Shown: positions 7,007 to 15,360, numbered from the stretch's first letter. The stretch is DNA of 24,684 nt from an uncultured Clostridia bacterium (GCA_947304495.1 CAMZBG010000017.1:1-24684); one strand, 5' to 3'. The notes: generated by a model from the sequence alone, not told the origin. Numbers and translations: made by a program.

Positions 7007-8091
7007 AATTCACTCCCTATAATTTTTTCTAAAATGGTATTTTGAATATACATATATTTATCTTTACATCTAAGATAATTGTTATTAACTTCTAAATATC
7101 CATCATTAATTAATTCTTTAATTACTTCTTTTGATAATAAATTATCTTGATATTTATTATCAAATTCTTTAATATTTATACCTTCATATAATCTTAATCC
7201 TAAAATTATATCATTTTCTTTTCTAGTATTTATATCTTCATATTCTTTTTTAGCGATATAGTTTCCCATCAAATATTTATTTATGTTCTTAGTATTACTA
7301 ATGCGATAATTATCTAGATAACTGACAGCACTAAGACCAAAGCCATAATAATTACCATTTAACCAATAATTTTTGTTATGTTTACTCTGATATCCATCTT
7401 TAGCATAGTTACTTATTTCATAATGGTTATAACCATTTTTTCTTAAGGTATCACTAATATATTCATACATTTTTCTATCTATATCTTCAGATATATATTT
7501 ATGATTATCAATATATAATTTAGTATGTTCTTCTAGAATTAAAGAATAACAAGATATATGAGGAATATCTAATTCTAAGAATTTAGCAATATCGGTTTCT
7601 ACTTTAGAAATATCATTAGTTGCTCCATATATTAAGTCAATATTGATATTATCAAAATATTTTTTAGTTAAATAGATATTATCAAAAATCATATCTTCAT
7701 CATGATTTCTACCTAGTATTTGGCATATTTCTTTATCAAATGATTCAACACCAAAACTAATTCTATTGATACCATAACTTTTAAAGATATTTATTTTATC
7801 AATATCAATATCTTCAATATTACATTCAATGGTATATTCATAATCATCTGATATATTAAAGGTGGATGCAATACTTAGTAATCTATCTAATTCATCATTT
7901 GATAATGAACTAGGTGTACCACCACCAATATAGATTGTATTTATTTTTTCTCCTTTATATCTTTTTCTTATCTCTTTTTCTAACGAATCTAGATATTTAG
8001 TAACATAGTTTGTACTATATAACATTTTACAAAAATCGCAGTAATGACATATTTTAGTACAAAATGGAATATGAATATAAACACCTAACAT
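7003..8091 (-). CDS. hemW: Radical SAM coproporphyrinogen III oxidase-like protein / heme chaperone HemW
   Basis: A 362-residue protein beginning MLGVYIHIPFC and carrying the radical SAM cluster motif C11-x3-C15-x2-C18, followed by a fourth Cys at 21. YIGGGTPSSL (SAM-binding GGTP) follows, then SYGINRISFGVES, and a C-terminal HemW-type domain with WLNGNYYGFGLSA. HemW homologues bind heme and were once annotated as oxygen-independent coproporphyrinogen oxidases. No other heme genes are here, so its role is by family only. I prefer the ATG at 8091 to the in-frame GTG at 8100, because the protein then starts like its relatives and does not overlap ung. It ends in TGA, which forms ATGA with the mscS start. 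Confidence 0.9.
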   Translation of the reverse strand: MLGVYIHIPFCTKICHYCDFCKMLYSTNYVTKYLDSLEKEIRKRYKGEKINTIYIGGGTPSSLSNDELDRLLSIASTFNISDDYEYTIECNIEDIDIDKINIFKSYGINRISFGVESFDKEICQILGRNHDEDMIFDNIYLTKKYFDNINIDLIYGATNDISKVETDIAKFLELDIPHISCYSLILEEHTKLYIDNHKYISEDIDRKMYEYISDTLRKNGYNHYEISNYAKDGYQSKHNKNYWLNGNYYGFGLSAVSYLDNYRISNTKNINKYLMGNYIAKKEYEDINTRKENDIILGLRLYEGINIKEFDNKYQDNLLSKEVIKELINDGYLEVNNNYLRCKDKYMYIQNTILEKIIGSEL

Positions 8092-8093
8092 AC

Positions 8094-8744
8094 TTACCAC
8101 TCTATTTCTTTTAAGCCATTTTTCTTTAAAAATTCATTGGTTTTGGAAAATGGTTTACTACCAAAGAAACCATAACGAACCGAAAATGGACTTGGATGAG
8201 ATGAACTTATTACTAAATGAATAGGATTAGTAATATATTTTATTTTACTTTTAGCAAAATTTCCCCATAAGATAAAAACCACAGGTTCTTGTTTATCATT
8301 TAATTTTTGAATAACACTATCAGTAAATTCTTCCCAACCAATAAATTTATGACTAGCGGGTTTATCTTTTTCAACAGTGAGAACACTATTTAAAAGAAGG
8401 ACGCCAGAATTAGCCCAACTAGATAAATCTGTTGTCGTTTTTTTGATACCTAGATCATCATATAATTCTTTATATATATTGTTGAGTGATGGGGGCATTT
8501 TTATACCTTCATTTACGGAGAAGCATAATCCATTAGCTTCACCTACTCCATGATATGGATCTTGTCCTAAAATAACTACTTTAGTATCCTTATAGCTTGT
8601 TAATCTAAATGCTTTAAACACTTCTTTAGCCGGTGGAAAAATAGTTTTATTTTTGTATTCATTACGGACTTTTTCTTTAATTAATTTAAAGTATTCTTTA
8701 TCATATTCTTCTTTTAATATTGTATCCCAATCATTACCTATCAT
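8094..8744 (-). CDS. ung: Uracil-DNA glycosylase, family 1
   Basis: Removes uracil from DNA to start base-excision repair. The 216-residue protein has the water-activating motif GQDPYHG (60-66, catalytic Asp61/62), the uracil-binding region NGLCFSV, LLLNSVLTV, and the DNA-intercalation/catalytic motif SSHPSPFS with His183. Length is typical for family 1 UDG (about 220). RBS AGGTGA lies 4 nt before the ATG, and the gene starts 7 nt after the stop of the prepilin-like gene. hemW follows 2 nt after its stop. All catalytic motifs look intact. Confidence 0.96.
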   Translation of the reverse strand: MIGNDWDTILKEEYDKEYFKLIKEKVRNEYKNKTIFPPAKEVFKAFRLTSYKDTKVVILGQDPYHGVGEANGLCFSVNEGIKMPPSLNNIYKELYDDLGIKKTTTDLSSWANSGVLLLNSVLTVEKDKPASHKFIGWEEFTDSVIQKLNDKQEPVVFILWGNFAKSKIKYITNPIHLVISSSHPSPFSVRYGFFGSKPFSKTNEFLKKNGLKEIEW

Positions 8745-8751
8745 AATTCAC

Positions 8752-9180
8752 CTAATATTCTGTTGGACAACTACTACCTTGAGTTATACTTGTTACACTT
8801 ATATTATTGTTTACTAATTCAATACTTATTGCACATGCACTAATATCTGTATTATTTCGTGGATCTTCTACTGTATATTGATCATTACTATCGGTTTTAT
8901 TACCAGTTAAATATCCATATGAAACCAGATCTCCTAAAGTTGCTGTCAAAGTATTATTATTATAATTACATGTGATAGAATCTGTTTTAGCATATTTACA
9001 TTCTTGGTAATATAATTCAGAAGCATCTTTGATATCTTTAATTAGTTTATTATATATTTCATCTTTACTTCTTTTCATAATGGCAGTAATTGAATAAGCG
9101 GCAATCGAAGTAACTAGTGCTAAAACGATTACAGTAGCAATTAGTTCAATTAAGGTATAACCTCTATTATTTAACTTCAT
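8752..9180 (-). CDS. Prepilin-like protein, 142 aa
   Basis: MKLNNRG|YTLIELIATVIV is a class III prepilin leader with Tyr at mature position 1 and Glu at position 5, then a hydrophobic helix to about residue 30 and an amphipathic stretch. The ectodomain (about 50-142) has four Cys (CKYA, TCNYN, SACAI, SSCPTEY) and the short loop YGYLTGN seen in many pseudopilins. I chose the ATG at 9180 over the in-frame GTG at 9189, since GGGTGA lies before the ATG and paralogues begin identically. It heads the operon with ung, hemW, mscS and the HD gene, and a candidate promoter lies just upstream. Probable minor pilin or pseudopilin; partner proteins unknown. Confidence 0.78.
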   Translation of the reverse strand: MKLNNRGYTLIELIATVIVLALVTSIAAYSITAIMKRSKDEIYNKLIKDIKDASELYYQECKYAKTDSITCNYNNNTLTATLGDLVSYGYLTGNKTDSNDQYTVEDPRNNTDISACAISIELVNNNISVTSITQGSSCPTEY

Positions 9181-9197
9181 AAGTATCACCCAATATT

Positions 9198-9226
9198 ATT
9201 ATATAATATTTATTATTTTTTTTAAA
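9198..9226 (-). promoter_or_regulatory. Promoter candidate for prepilin-ung-hemW-mscS-HD operon
   Basis: On the minus strand TTTAAA (9226-9221), a 17-bp spacer and a perfect TATAAT (9203-9198), 18 nt before the prepilin ATG. The -35 is weak and the region is AT-rich, so the -10 carries most of the weight. Confidence 0.5.
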
Positions 9227-9254
9227 GATATTTATTAAAGTAATTTTAGATGTG

Positions 9255-9278
9255 AAAAAAGCGAGAAAACTCGCTTTT
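9255..9278 (-). terminator. Rho-independent terminator after the 908-aa prepilin gene
   Basis: Perfect 9-bp stem AAAAGCGAG / CTCGCTTTT (9270-9278 with 9257-9265) and a 4-nt loop, followed on the minus strand by a run of T (9260-9255). It lies 15 nt after the stop codon and is the most GC-rich hairpin in this part. Confidence 0.9.
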
Positions 9279-9293
9279 ATGTTATTAATGTTT

Positions 9294-12020
9294 TTAATTA
9301 TAAATACTTTCACAAACACTTATGCAACATGTCTTTGTTGTTGAATTCCAAGTTGCACTTGATCCTTCATTTGCTTTACATTGTGTTGAATTAGTATATG
9401 CTCCACTTATACAATCGTAATGACAATTTGAGCCACCTGATGAGCCGCCAGATGAGCCACCTGATGAGCCACCAGACGAACCACCACTAGATGAATTCTT
9501 TTGCCATACGGCATACAAAGTAATCGATGGGTAATAGGTGTTTATCCAATTATTTGATACGCCTGAATAAATGTTCCATTCTTTAGTTGTGGCCGATGCA
9601 CTTCTACTCCAACCAAGTAATGTATAACCTGTTCTATACCATTTACCAAACTGACCGGTTTGTTCCCATTTTGGTGTACCATTTCTATTATAGCCAAATT
9701 TATTTCCTGTGTTATTATCTGAATTCCATGGATAACCATATGTAAATGTTTGAGTAGCTGTTGTGCCACCACTGCCACCATTATTGTTGAAAGTAACGGT
9801 AATAACTTTACCATCAAATTTTAATTTTACTGATGTATTTCCAGCACCCATTGTACCACTTAGTGTTCCACTGGCAACGCCATTATATATACGACCTGTA
9901 GTTGCTCTTATATCAGTTATCTGATATGTACTACCATATGGTATTTGTTGATAGTAATCTTGAACATCGTTAGCAACGATTGATCCATTTATATATACAT
10001 CAAATGTTCCAAAGCCATTTAAGTTGCCGCTAGTTGTTCCATCCAATAATCCATTTACATCTAAATAATAAGAATTGATTTGCCAATTTGTTCCTAATTC
10101 AATAGTACAATCTTCAGTTGCTATATTGTTACAGAAGTTACTTGGATTTGCTGCACTCTGTTCTTCTTGAGTATATGTTTCACCAACATTTTTACAACCA
10201 CTTAAACATTTCCATTCAGCTCCACTTACTGGGCTATATCCAGTTTTGTTGATGGCAAAATGACCAGATGCCGAATTATTATATAGATTTAGAGCTGAGT
10301 TACCATATTGAAGTAAGGTGAAGGCGTTAGTTGAATTTCCTGACGAATCGGTTCTAACGACATATCCATCACTATCTTTAGACCAGGTATAGGTTGTATT
10401 AGAGCCAGATGCTAGTGTTTCACCACTACTAACTTTATATTTAAAGATTACCATATTTCTCCAGAACCACAAGGTATAAATACTATCGGCTGTCAATGTT
10501 CCGTTTGTAGTAGTTGGAGTTACAGCAGTGCTACCAGCAGTACCAGCACTTACGCCTTTAAATCTTCCTGCTCTAGATCCCTCTGGAATATCATAGATAT
10601 TATTCCAAACTAGAACTGTTCCATCTGGAGCTAGATAATTAGCATTATTTACTGTAGCATAATTATCACTTGTATATGTTCCTTTAGTGCCATTTATTGT
10701 ATTTAATACGTTATATACGATATATGTATAGTAGGCTTTGTTTTGAACATTGGAAACATTACCAGCAATATCTTTACATGCAAAATAGTATGTTCCTGAG
10801 GTATCGACGGTTTTAGTTACTGATAAATTTTTGGTATCATCTACTGTGGTATAAGTACTCGATGCAGTTGGTGCTGTTTTGCCCCAATAGTAACTTACTA
10901 CTCCAATTTCATCAGTACATTTTAAGGTAGCTGTTTGGCTATTTACTTTTAGATTATAAGTTGTCGTTAGATCGCTGATTGGTACAACGTTATCAAATTT
11001 AATGGTTGGTCTCAACTCTCTTCTATCATTGCCATTACCAGCATTATCTTCAATACCATTTTCATTAATAACAATCAAAATATCATCATTATGAATAGTA
11101 TCGTTAATTACTAAGGCATAATTATTACCACTTACTTGTGATAGATTCATATTGGTTTTATTAATTGCAAAGCCACCAATAGTTACATTAATATCATCTT
11201 TAGTAAAAGTTGTATGATTTATACCACTCTCGTTATCAGTTAAAACTAGTGGAATGGTTACACTCTTTGATGCATAAGTACCATTAATTGTACCCAAATT
11301 GATAGTAGGTTTTATATTATCAATCTTATCGATATATTTTGTACCTACACCAATAATATCTCCATCATATTTGATATCAGCATAAATACTACCCTCTTTA
11401 TTTATTGTCAATTCTTTAGGGTTAGTTCTACTGCTATCTTCAGTAGTATCAAATTTATAGTAATAATTTACTAAATTTAAATTATTTATATTATTAGTTT
11501 TATAGGTGATAGTTACTTTTTTGGTTTTAGACCAAGTATTATTGGGTTCAATTTTAAAGGTTACCATACCATTCATTCTATTTGTTACAGTTCTACAGAT
11601 GTTGCTGTATGGTGAATTAGTATCTTTAATATAGACACTTTTTATAATAGCTTTAGTGGTGCTATTTCTTAAGACAAATATATAATTGTTTTCGCCAACA
11701 TTGGTATTATTATCAACTGGTGAATTAGTTACAGTATTATCTAGATATCCTTTATCGATTAGATTTTTGACAAGGACGCAACTATATTCAGTGTTATCTC
11801 CTAGATCAACATATGATAAAACGTTTTTATTTTCAGTTAGATAATTGCTAGCTTCTTTTTCAACGTTATTTATGGTTACTTGATATGTTTTATTTTTAGC
11901 TCTATCTAAAACGTTAGTAACCGTATACATAACAATCGAAGTTACTACCGATAAAAGAGCTATTACGGCTAATAATTCGATTAGAGTAAACCCTTTATTA
12001 TTTATTCTTTTCTTTTTCAT
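9294..12020 (-). CDS. Giant prepilin-like surface protein with Ig-like domains, InlB-type repeat, GGS linker and Cys-rich tip
   Basis: A 908-residue protein. Its start INNKG|FTLIELLAVIAL is a perfect class III prepilin leader and helix (Glu at mature position 5), followed by a pilin-like domain to about 145. Then come beta-rich Ig-like segments (about 150-235; 237-345 with TDNESGIN; 350-425 with CKDIAGN), a 440-735 region of unknown fold, and a Listeria-Bacteroides/InlB-type repeat (738-840, VTFNNNGG to LYAVWQ). A GGSS linker (843-864) leads to a 44-residue tail with six Cys. Ordinary pilins are 120-200 residues, so this looks like a pilin-anchored adhesin or pilus tip, which is inference. 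RBS AGGTGAT lies 3 nt before the ATG. Terminators on both sides make it a single-gene unit. Confidence 0.78.
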   Translation of the reverse strand: MKKKRINNKGFTLIELLAVIALLSVVTSIVMYTVTNVLDRAKNKTYQVTINNVEKEASNYLTENKNVLSYVDLGDNTEYSCVLVKNLIDKGYLDNTVTNSPVDNNTNVGENNYIFVLRNSTTKAIIKSVYIKDTNSPYSNICRTVTNRMNGMVTFKIEPNNTWSKTKKVTITYKTNNINNLNLVNYYYKFDTTEDSSRTNPKELTINKEGSIYADIKYDGDIIGVGTKYIDKIDNIKPTINLGTINGTYASKSVTIPLVLTDNESGINHTTFTKDDINVTIGGFAINKTNMNLSQVSGNNYALVINDTIHNDDILIVINENGIEDNAGNGNDRRELRPTIKFDNVVPISDLTTTYNLKVNSQTATLKCTDEIGVVSYYWGKTAPTASSTYTTVDDTKNLSVTKTVDTSGTYYFACKDIAGNVSNVQNKAYYTYIVYNVLNTINGTKGTYTSDNYATVNNANYLAPDGTVLVWNNIYDIPEGSRAGRFKGVSAGTAGSTAVTPTTTNGTLTADSIYTLWFWRNMVIFKYKVSSGETLASGSNTTYTWSKDSDGYVVRTDSSGNSTNAFTLLQYGNSALNLYNNSASGHFAINKTGYSPVSGAEWKCLSGCKNVGETYTQEEQSAANPSNFCNNIATEDCTIELGTNWQINSYYLDVNGLLDGTTSGNLNGFGTFDVYINGSIVANDVQDYYQQIPYGSTYQITDIRATTGRIYNGVASGTLSGTMGAGNTSVKLKFDGKVITVTFNNNGGSGGTTATQTFTYGYPWNSDNNTGNKFGYNRNGTPKWEQTGQFGKWYRTGYTLLGWSRSASATTKEWNIYSGVSNNWINTYYPSITLYAVWQKNSSSGGSSGGSSGGSSGGSSGGSNCHYDCISGAYTNSTQCKANEGSSATWNSTTKTCCISVCESIYN
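9429..9494. repeat. Short tandem repeat encoding a Gly-Gly-Ser-Ser linker
   Basis: About five copies of a 12-bp unit (GAGCCACCTGAT and close variants on the plus strand) encode (GGSS)n between the InlB-type repeat and the Cys-rich tail of the 908-aa protein. Some copies differ at third positions. The unit is a multiple of three, so copy-number change would alter linker length without a frameshift. Confidence 0.85.
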
Positions 12021-12077
12021 ATTATCACCTATCTTATTTTAAGTTTATCACAAATTTATTTTTTTTACTATAAGATT

Positions 12078-12106
12078 TTAAAAAAAAACAACATATTATG
12101 TTGTTT
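12078..12106 (-). terminator. Rho-independent terminator of the CLec-fold protein gene
   Basis: Perfect 9-bp stem AAACAACAT / ATGTTGTTT (12106-12098 with 12094-12086) with a 3-nt loop, followed on the minus strand by a long T run. The last codons and the TAA stop of the gene form the 5' arm and loop of the hairpin. Confidence 0.85.
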
Positions 12107-13691
12107 CTTTTATGAGTACGGCACGAGTACTATTTTCAACGTTTTCCATTGCTGGATCGCCAAAATAGAACAATCCTCTACCGATACCTCCTCTTAAGAC
12201 AAAATCTCTAGCACTGACAATAGATGCTCCTTTATACCATGCTTCACCACTTTTTAACATAACTTCTTTGGTAGCTGTACCTACGACTGAATTACCAGTT
12301 ACGTATTCACTGCTGCCGCCAGCCATATCATATACGCCATAGATGTTTCTAGTTGTGGTATCTTGTTTATTATTACCAGAAATGTAGGTATCATTAGTAC
12401 CGATACTATCACAACCATCATTTTTACATACGCCATACTTAGAATGAGATAGATATAGGGTTGCTCCCCACTCCATATTAGTAATCATATGACTTTCAAG
12501 TTTGGCTATATTATTATTTTTGGTTAGTGAAGCAATAATACTTTTATAATTATCTAATGTATCATTACGATAACTTTCTTTATTAGAAATGAATCTATAG
12601 TTATTATCTTCTTTACTAATTTCATATTTACTAATCCAAAAACCTCTTAGATTATCGTTAAATGCTGGATGAGTTAAATAATTATTATTTTTTATTTCAC
12701 TATTTGTCTTAGTTAAGCCATTTTCAAACATTATTTCAATACCATCTTCATAAGCATTGTAGCTGTCAGTCAATTCATTTTCAGCGTTCCATAACTTATA
12801 TCTAAATCTAGGAATCCAAACGAAATAACCAATAACATCTTTATCATCAATGATTGAAGAAGCATTCGTATATTTACTCTGATCTTTAACAATTATAGCG
12901 TTAGCCCATAGACCATTACTATAATCATACCATAAATTATTCTTATTACTATTGGTATTATCGGCTACAATCCAAGAACCATTTTTATAAGTTACAGGAA
13001 TCATACCATCAGCTAATTCTGGTTTGTTAGCACAGCTATTATCGTGGTTGGGTATTCTTTCATATTCTCTCTTTTCGCCGCTATATAAAGCAATAAAGAC
13101 TTTCATTTGCATATTGCTATTCAACATATTACTTTGATCAACTAATTGACATTTAGTTAAATCATTGCAAGATTCACTAAGCCAAAACAATAATACGTAA
13201 TCATCATATGGTTCATTATAATCTTTTAAGTCCTGTTGAATAGTAGTTAGACGCATGTTTTCACTTAAGACATTGCCATCAAAAGCAGGATCTAAACTAC
13301 CATTTGAGATAAGGGTACCATTTTTATATAGATTCCATTTAACATATTTATTTAGTAGTGAACAATCAATATTCATATCTTCTAACATAACATCATATAT
13401 TAAATCATCTGCTTTGTTATTTTTTACTCCTCTTACTGAAAATGCTACTCTTACGACATTAGTATTCGTATCTATACCAATTAAATTATCACTAACTGGT
13501 TCTAAATCTTTAAATAATATTTCAGTATCGCCTTTATAATCTAAATGATATTCTCCAGCAGTAATAATGGTCATTGTTCTATCATTTAATAGTTTACTGG
13601 TAGCATAAGTAATGCCACCAATACCTAGAGCAATTACCAATATTTCAAAGACTATTACTAATACATTTTGATTTTTAAAAGTCCTATTCAT
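12096..13691 (-). CDS. Membrane-anchored surface protein with FGE/C-type-lectin-like C-terminal domain
   Basis: A 531-residue protein with a short basic start, one hydrophobic helix (about 10-32) and then an extracellular region. Residues 34-205 resemble the beta-sandwich of TasA/SipW-dependent exported proteins (GEYHLDYKGDTEILF...). From about 285 the protein follows the formylglycine-generating-enzyme/C-type lectin pattern: GYFVWIPRFRYKLW, THPAFNDNLRGFWISKYEIS, MEWGATLYLSHSKYG, NIYGVYDMAGGSSEYVTG and FVLRGGIGRG near the end. The catalytic Cys pair of true FGE is not evident, so ligand binding is likelier than enzymology. There is no prepilin leader, unlike its downstream neighbour. It is a one-gene unit between two terminators. 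RBS AAGGAAAGTGA precedes the ATG. Confidence 0.7.
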   Translation of the reverse strand: MNRTFKNQNVLVIVFEILVIALGIGGITYATSKLLNDRTMTIITAGEYHLDYKGDTEILFKDLEPVSDNLIGIDTNTNVVRVAFSVRGVKNNKADDLIYDVMLEDMNIDCSLLNKYVKWNLYKNGTLISNGSLDPAFDGNVLSENMRLTTIQQDLKDYNEPYDDYVLLFWLSESCNDLTKCQLVDQSNMLNSNMQMKVFIALYSGEKREYERIPNHDNSCANKPELADGMIPVTYKNGSWIVADNTNSNKNNLWYDYSNGLWANAIIVKDQSKYTNASSIIDDKDVIGYFVWIPRFRYKLWNAENELTDSYNAYEDGIEIMFENGLTKTNSEIKNNNYLTHPAFNDNLRGFWISKYEISKEDNNYRFISNKESYRNDTLDNYKSIIASLTKNNNIAKLESHMITNMEWGATLYLSHSKYGVCKNDGCDSIGTNDTYISGNNKQDTTTRNIYGVYDMAGGSSEYVTGNSVVGTATKEVMLKSGEAWYKGASIVSARDFVLRGGIGRGLFYFGDPAMENVENSTRAVLIKETT

Positions 13692-13712
13692 ATAATCACT
13701 TTCCTTGAGGTT

Positions 13713-13746
13713 ATTATATTATAAATTATCAATTAAAAAAAGTAAT
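13713..13746 (-). promoter_or_regulatory. Candidate promoter for the CLec-fold protein gene
   Basis: Two overlapping TATAAT boxes on the minus strand (13723-13718 and 13718-13713). The first has ATTACT (13746-13741, three of six consensus bases) 17 bp upstream. Weak -35 in AT-rich DNA. Confidence 0.33.
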
Positions 13747-13779
13747 AAAAAAAACATTTATAAATTAAACGTTTTTTTT
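13747..13779 (-). terminator. AT-rich terminator after glycyl-tRNA synthetase
   Basis: On the minus strand AAAAAAAAC (13779-13771) pairs with GTTTTTTTT (13755-13747) around a 15-nt loop that itself contains TTTATAAA. It starts 9 nt after the glyS stop. The stem has only one GC pair, so it is weaker than the others here. Confidence 0.55.
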
Positions 13780-13787
13780 ACATTTTA

Positions 13788-15173
13788 TTAGAATTTTATT
13801 CTATCTTCAATATAATCTTTTATCTCATCAATATTGATTGTTACTTGTTCCATAGTATCTCTATCTCTTATAGTAACGGTATTATCATTTAAGGTATTAT
13901 CATCGATAGTTATTGAGAATGGTGTACCTATGGCATCTTGACGGCGATATCTTTTACCAATTGATCCAGATTCATCATAAGTAACCATAAAGTATTTACT
14001 TAATTCTCGATATATTTCATTAGCTTTTTCACTATGATATTTTTTAACTAATGGTAGAATACAACACTTATATGGAGCTAAGTATGGATGAAATTTCATA
14101 ACTTCTCTAGTATCTCCATCTTTTATTTCTTCTTTGGTATAAGCATCACATAAAGTCATTAAAACAGTTCTTTCAACACCAACTGATGGTTCTATAACAT
14201 ATGGAATATATTTTTCATTGGTTTCTGGATCAGTATAGGACATACTGGTACCTGAGAATTTTTCATGTTGGGTTAAATCATAATCAGTTCTTGATGCAAT
14301 ACCCCATAATTCTCCCCATCCAAATGGAAATTTATATTCAATATCAGTTGTAGCATTACTATAGAAACTTAATTCTTCTTTTGAGTGATCTCTAAGTCTT
14401 AAGCGATCTTTATTAATTCCTAGAGAAAGTAAATAATTATAGCAATAATCTTTGTAATACTTATGCCATTCAAGTTCAGTACCTGGTTTACAGAAGAATT
14501 CTAATTCCATTTGTTCAAACTCTCTAACTCTAAAGATAAAGTTACCAGGGGTTATTTCATTACGAAAACTTTTTCCTACTTGTCCAATACCAAAAGGTAC
14601 TTTTAGACGCATACTTCTCCAAACATTTAAGAAATTGACGAATATTCCTTGAGCTGTTTCTGGTCTTAGATAAATAGTGGCTTTAGCATCTTCAGTAACA
14701 CCTTGGAAAGTTTTAAACATTAAATTAAAGTTTCTAATGTCAGTAAAATTAGATTTTCCACATTTAGGACATGGTATTTTATTATCTTTAATATATTTTA
14801 TCATTTCATCTTGACTCATAGAGTCTCCTAATTCACTGTTAGTAAAATCGTCGATTAGTTTATCAGCTCGATGTCTAGTCTTACATTCTTTACAATCGAT
14901 TAATGGATCAGTAAATGTTTTTAAGTGTCCACTAGCTTCCCATGTTTTAGGATTCATAAGAATAGCACTATCCAAACCAACATTATTGGGATCTTCTTGA
15001 ATAAATTTCTTTAACCAAGCTTTTTTAACATTATCTTTTAACAAGGCACCAACAGGACCAAAATCCCAAGTATTAGCTAATCCATCGTATATTTCACTTC
15101 CTTGAAATATAAAACCATATTGTTTACAATAATTAACTAATTCTTGCATTTTAATTTCTTCTTTTTCTTTCAT
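13788..15173 (-). CDS. glyQS: Glycine--tRNA ligase, class II alpha2 type
   Basis: Charges tRNA-Gly. The 461-residue protein is the homodimeric type (as in Mycoplasma, some Bacillota and eukaryotes), not the alpha2beta2 GlyQ/GlyS form. Visible are the N-terminal [24 protein letters not shown], motif 2 around [23 protein letters not shown] (given here as FRNEITPG and [11 protein letters not shown]), the Gly-binding [12 protein letters not shown], motif 3 EPSVGVERT, two CxxC-type pairs (CKEC, CPKC) that likely bind zinc, and an anticodon-binding C-terminal domain. RBS GGAGTGA is 5 nt upstream of the ATG. A T-box-like leader and a strong promoter precede it, so expression should respond to uncharged tRNA-Gly. 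Confidence 0.95.
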   Translation of the reverse strand: MKEKEEIKMQELVNYCKQYGFIFQGSEIYDGLANTWDFGPVGALLKDNVKKAWLKKFIQEDPNNVGLDSAILMNPKTWEASGHLKTFTDPLIDCKECKTRHRADKLIDDFTNSELGDSMSQDEMIKYIKDNKIPCPKCGKSNFTDIRNFNLMFKTFQGVTEDAKATIYLRPETAQGIFVNFLNVWRSMRLKVPFGIGQVGKSFRNEITPGNFIFRVREFEQMELEFFCKPGTELEWHKYYKDYCYNYLLSLGINKDRLRLRDHSKEELSFYSNATTDIEYKFPFGWGELWGIASRTDYDLTQHEKFSGTSMSYTDPETNEKYIPYVIEPSVGVERTVLMTLCDAYTKEEIKDGDTREVMKFHPYLAPYKCCILPLVKKYHSEKANEIYRELSKYFMVTYDESGSIGKRYRRQDAIGTPFSITIDDNTLNDNTVTIRDRDTMEQVTINIDEIKDYIEDRIKF

Positions 15174-15198
15174 TTAAATCACTCCTTATTCTTGTAAT

Positions 15199-15307
15199 GA
15201 AAAAGATTCTTAAGACATAAAGACGAAGTCAAACTCCGCGGTTCCACTTTATTTATTCCTAAGAATCACTCATAACACATTGCTGATAGGTTTCCAAGCC
15301 CGTCTTT
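15199..15307 (-). promoter_or_regulatory. Short T-box-like leader of the glycyl-tRNA synthetase gene
   Basis: The minus strand holds AAAGTGGAACCGCG (15250-15237), two mismatches from the T-box core AGGGTGGNACCGCG. An 11-bp arm pair (GATTCTTAGGA at 15267-15257 with TCTTAAGAATC at 15215-15205, one G-U) is followed by TTTTT, and so forms a terminator that encloses the core. An AAAGACG/CGTCTTT pair (15307-15301 with 15225-15219) is a second, overlapping fold. About 75 nt lie between the predicted transcription start and the core. I find no AGAGAG or GGTTGGTG Stem I signatures and no clear Gly specifier. Antiterminator-like core is clear; the tRNA-reading part is not. Confidence 0.65.
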
Positions 15308-15328
15308 GCATTCATTTAATATAAATTG

Positions 15329-15357
15329 ATTATAACACTATAAATATTAAAAGGCAA
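15329..15357 (-). promoter_or_regulatory. Sigma-A-type promoter of glycyl-tRNA synthetase
   Basis: On the minus strand TTGCCT (15357-15352), a 17-bp spacer and TATAAT (15334-15329). It begins just after the stop codon of the acyl-CoA ligase gene and predicts transcription from about 15322. Confidence 0.78.
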
Positions 15358-15360
15358 TAC

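Noticed and set aside
12096..13691. Diversity-generating retroelement target, because the C-terminus has the C-type-lectin fold
   Set aside because: No reverse transcriptase, no template repeat and no near-duplicate of the last 100 bases was found in the window. The fold alone is not evidence.
15219..15307. tRNA or tmRNA-like gene, suggested by AAAGACGGGC, CCGCGGTTCCAC and flanking complementarity
   Set aside because: No cloverleaf with an anticodon arm can be drawn. The minus-strand reading as a T-box core upstream of an aminoacyl-tRNA synthetase explains the conserved piece better.
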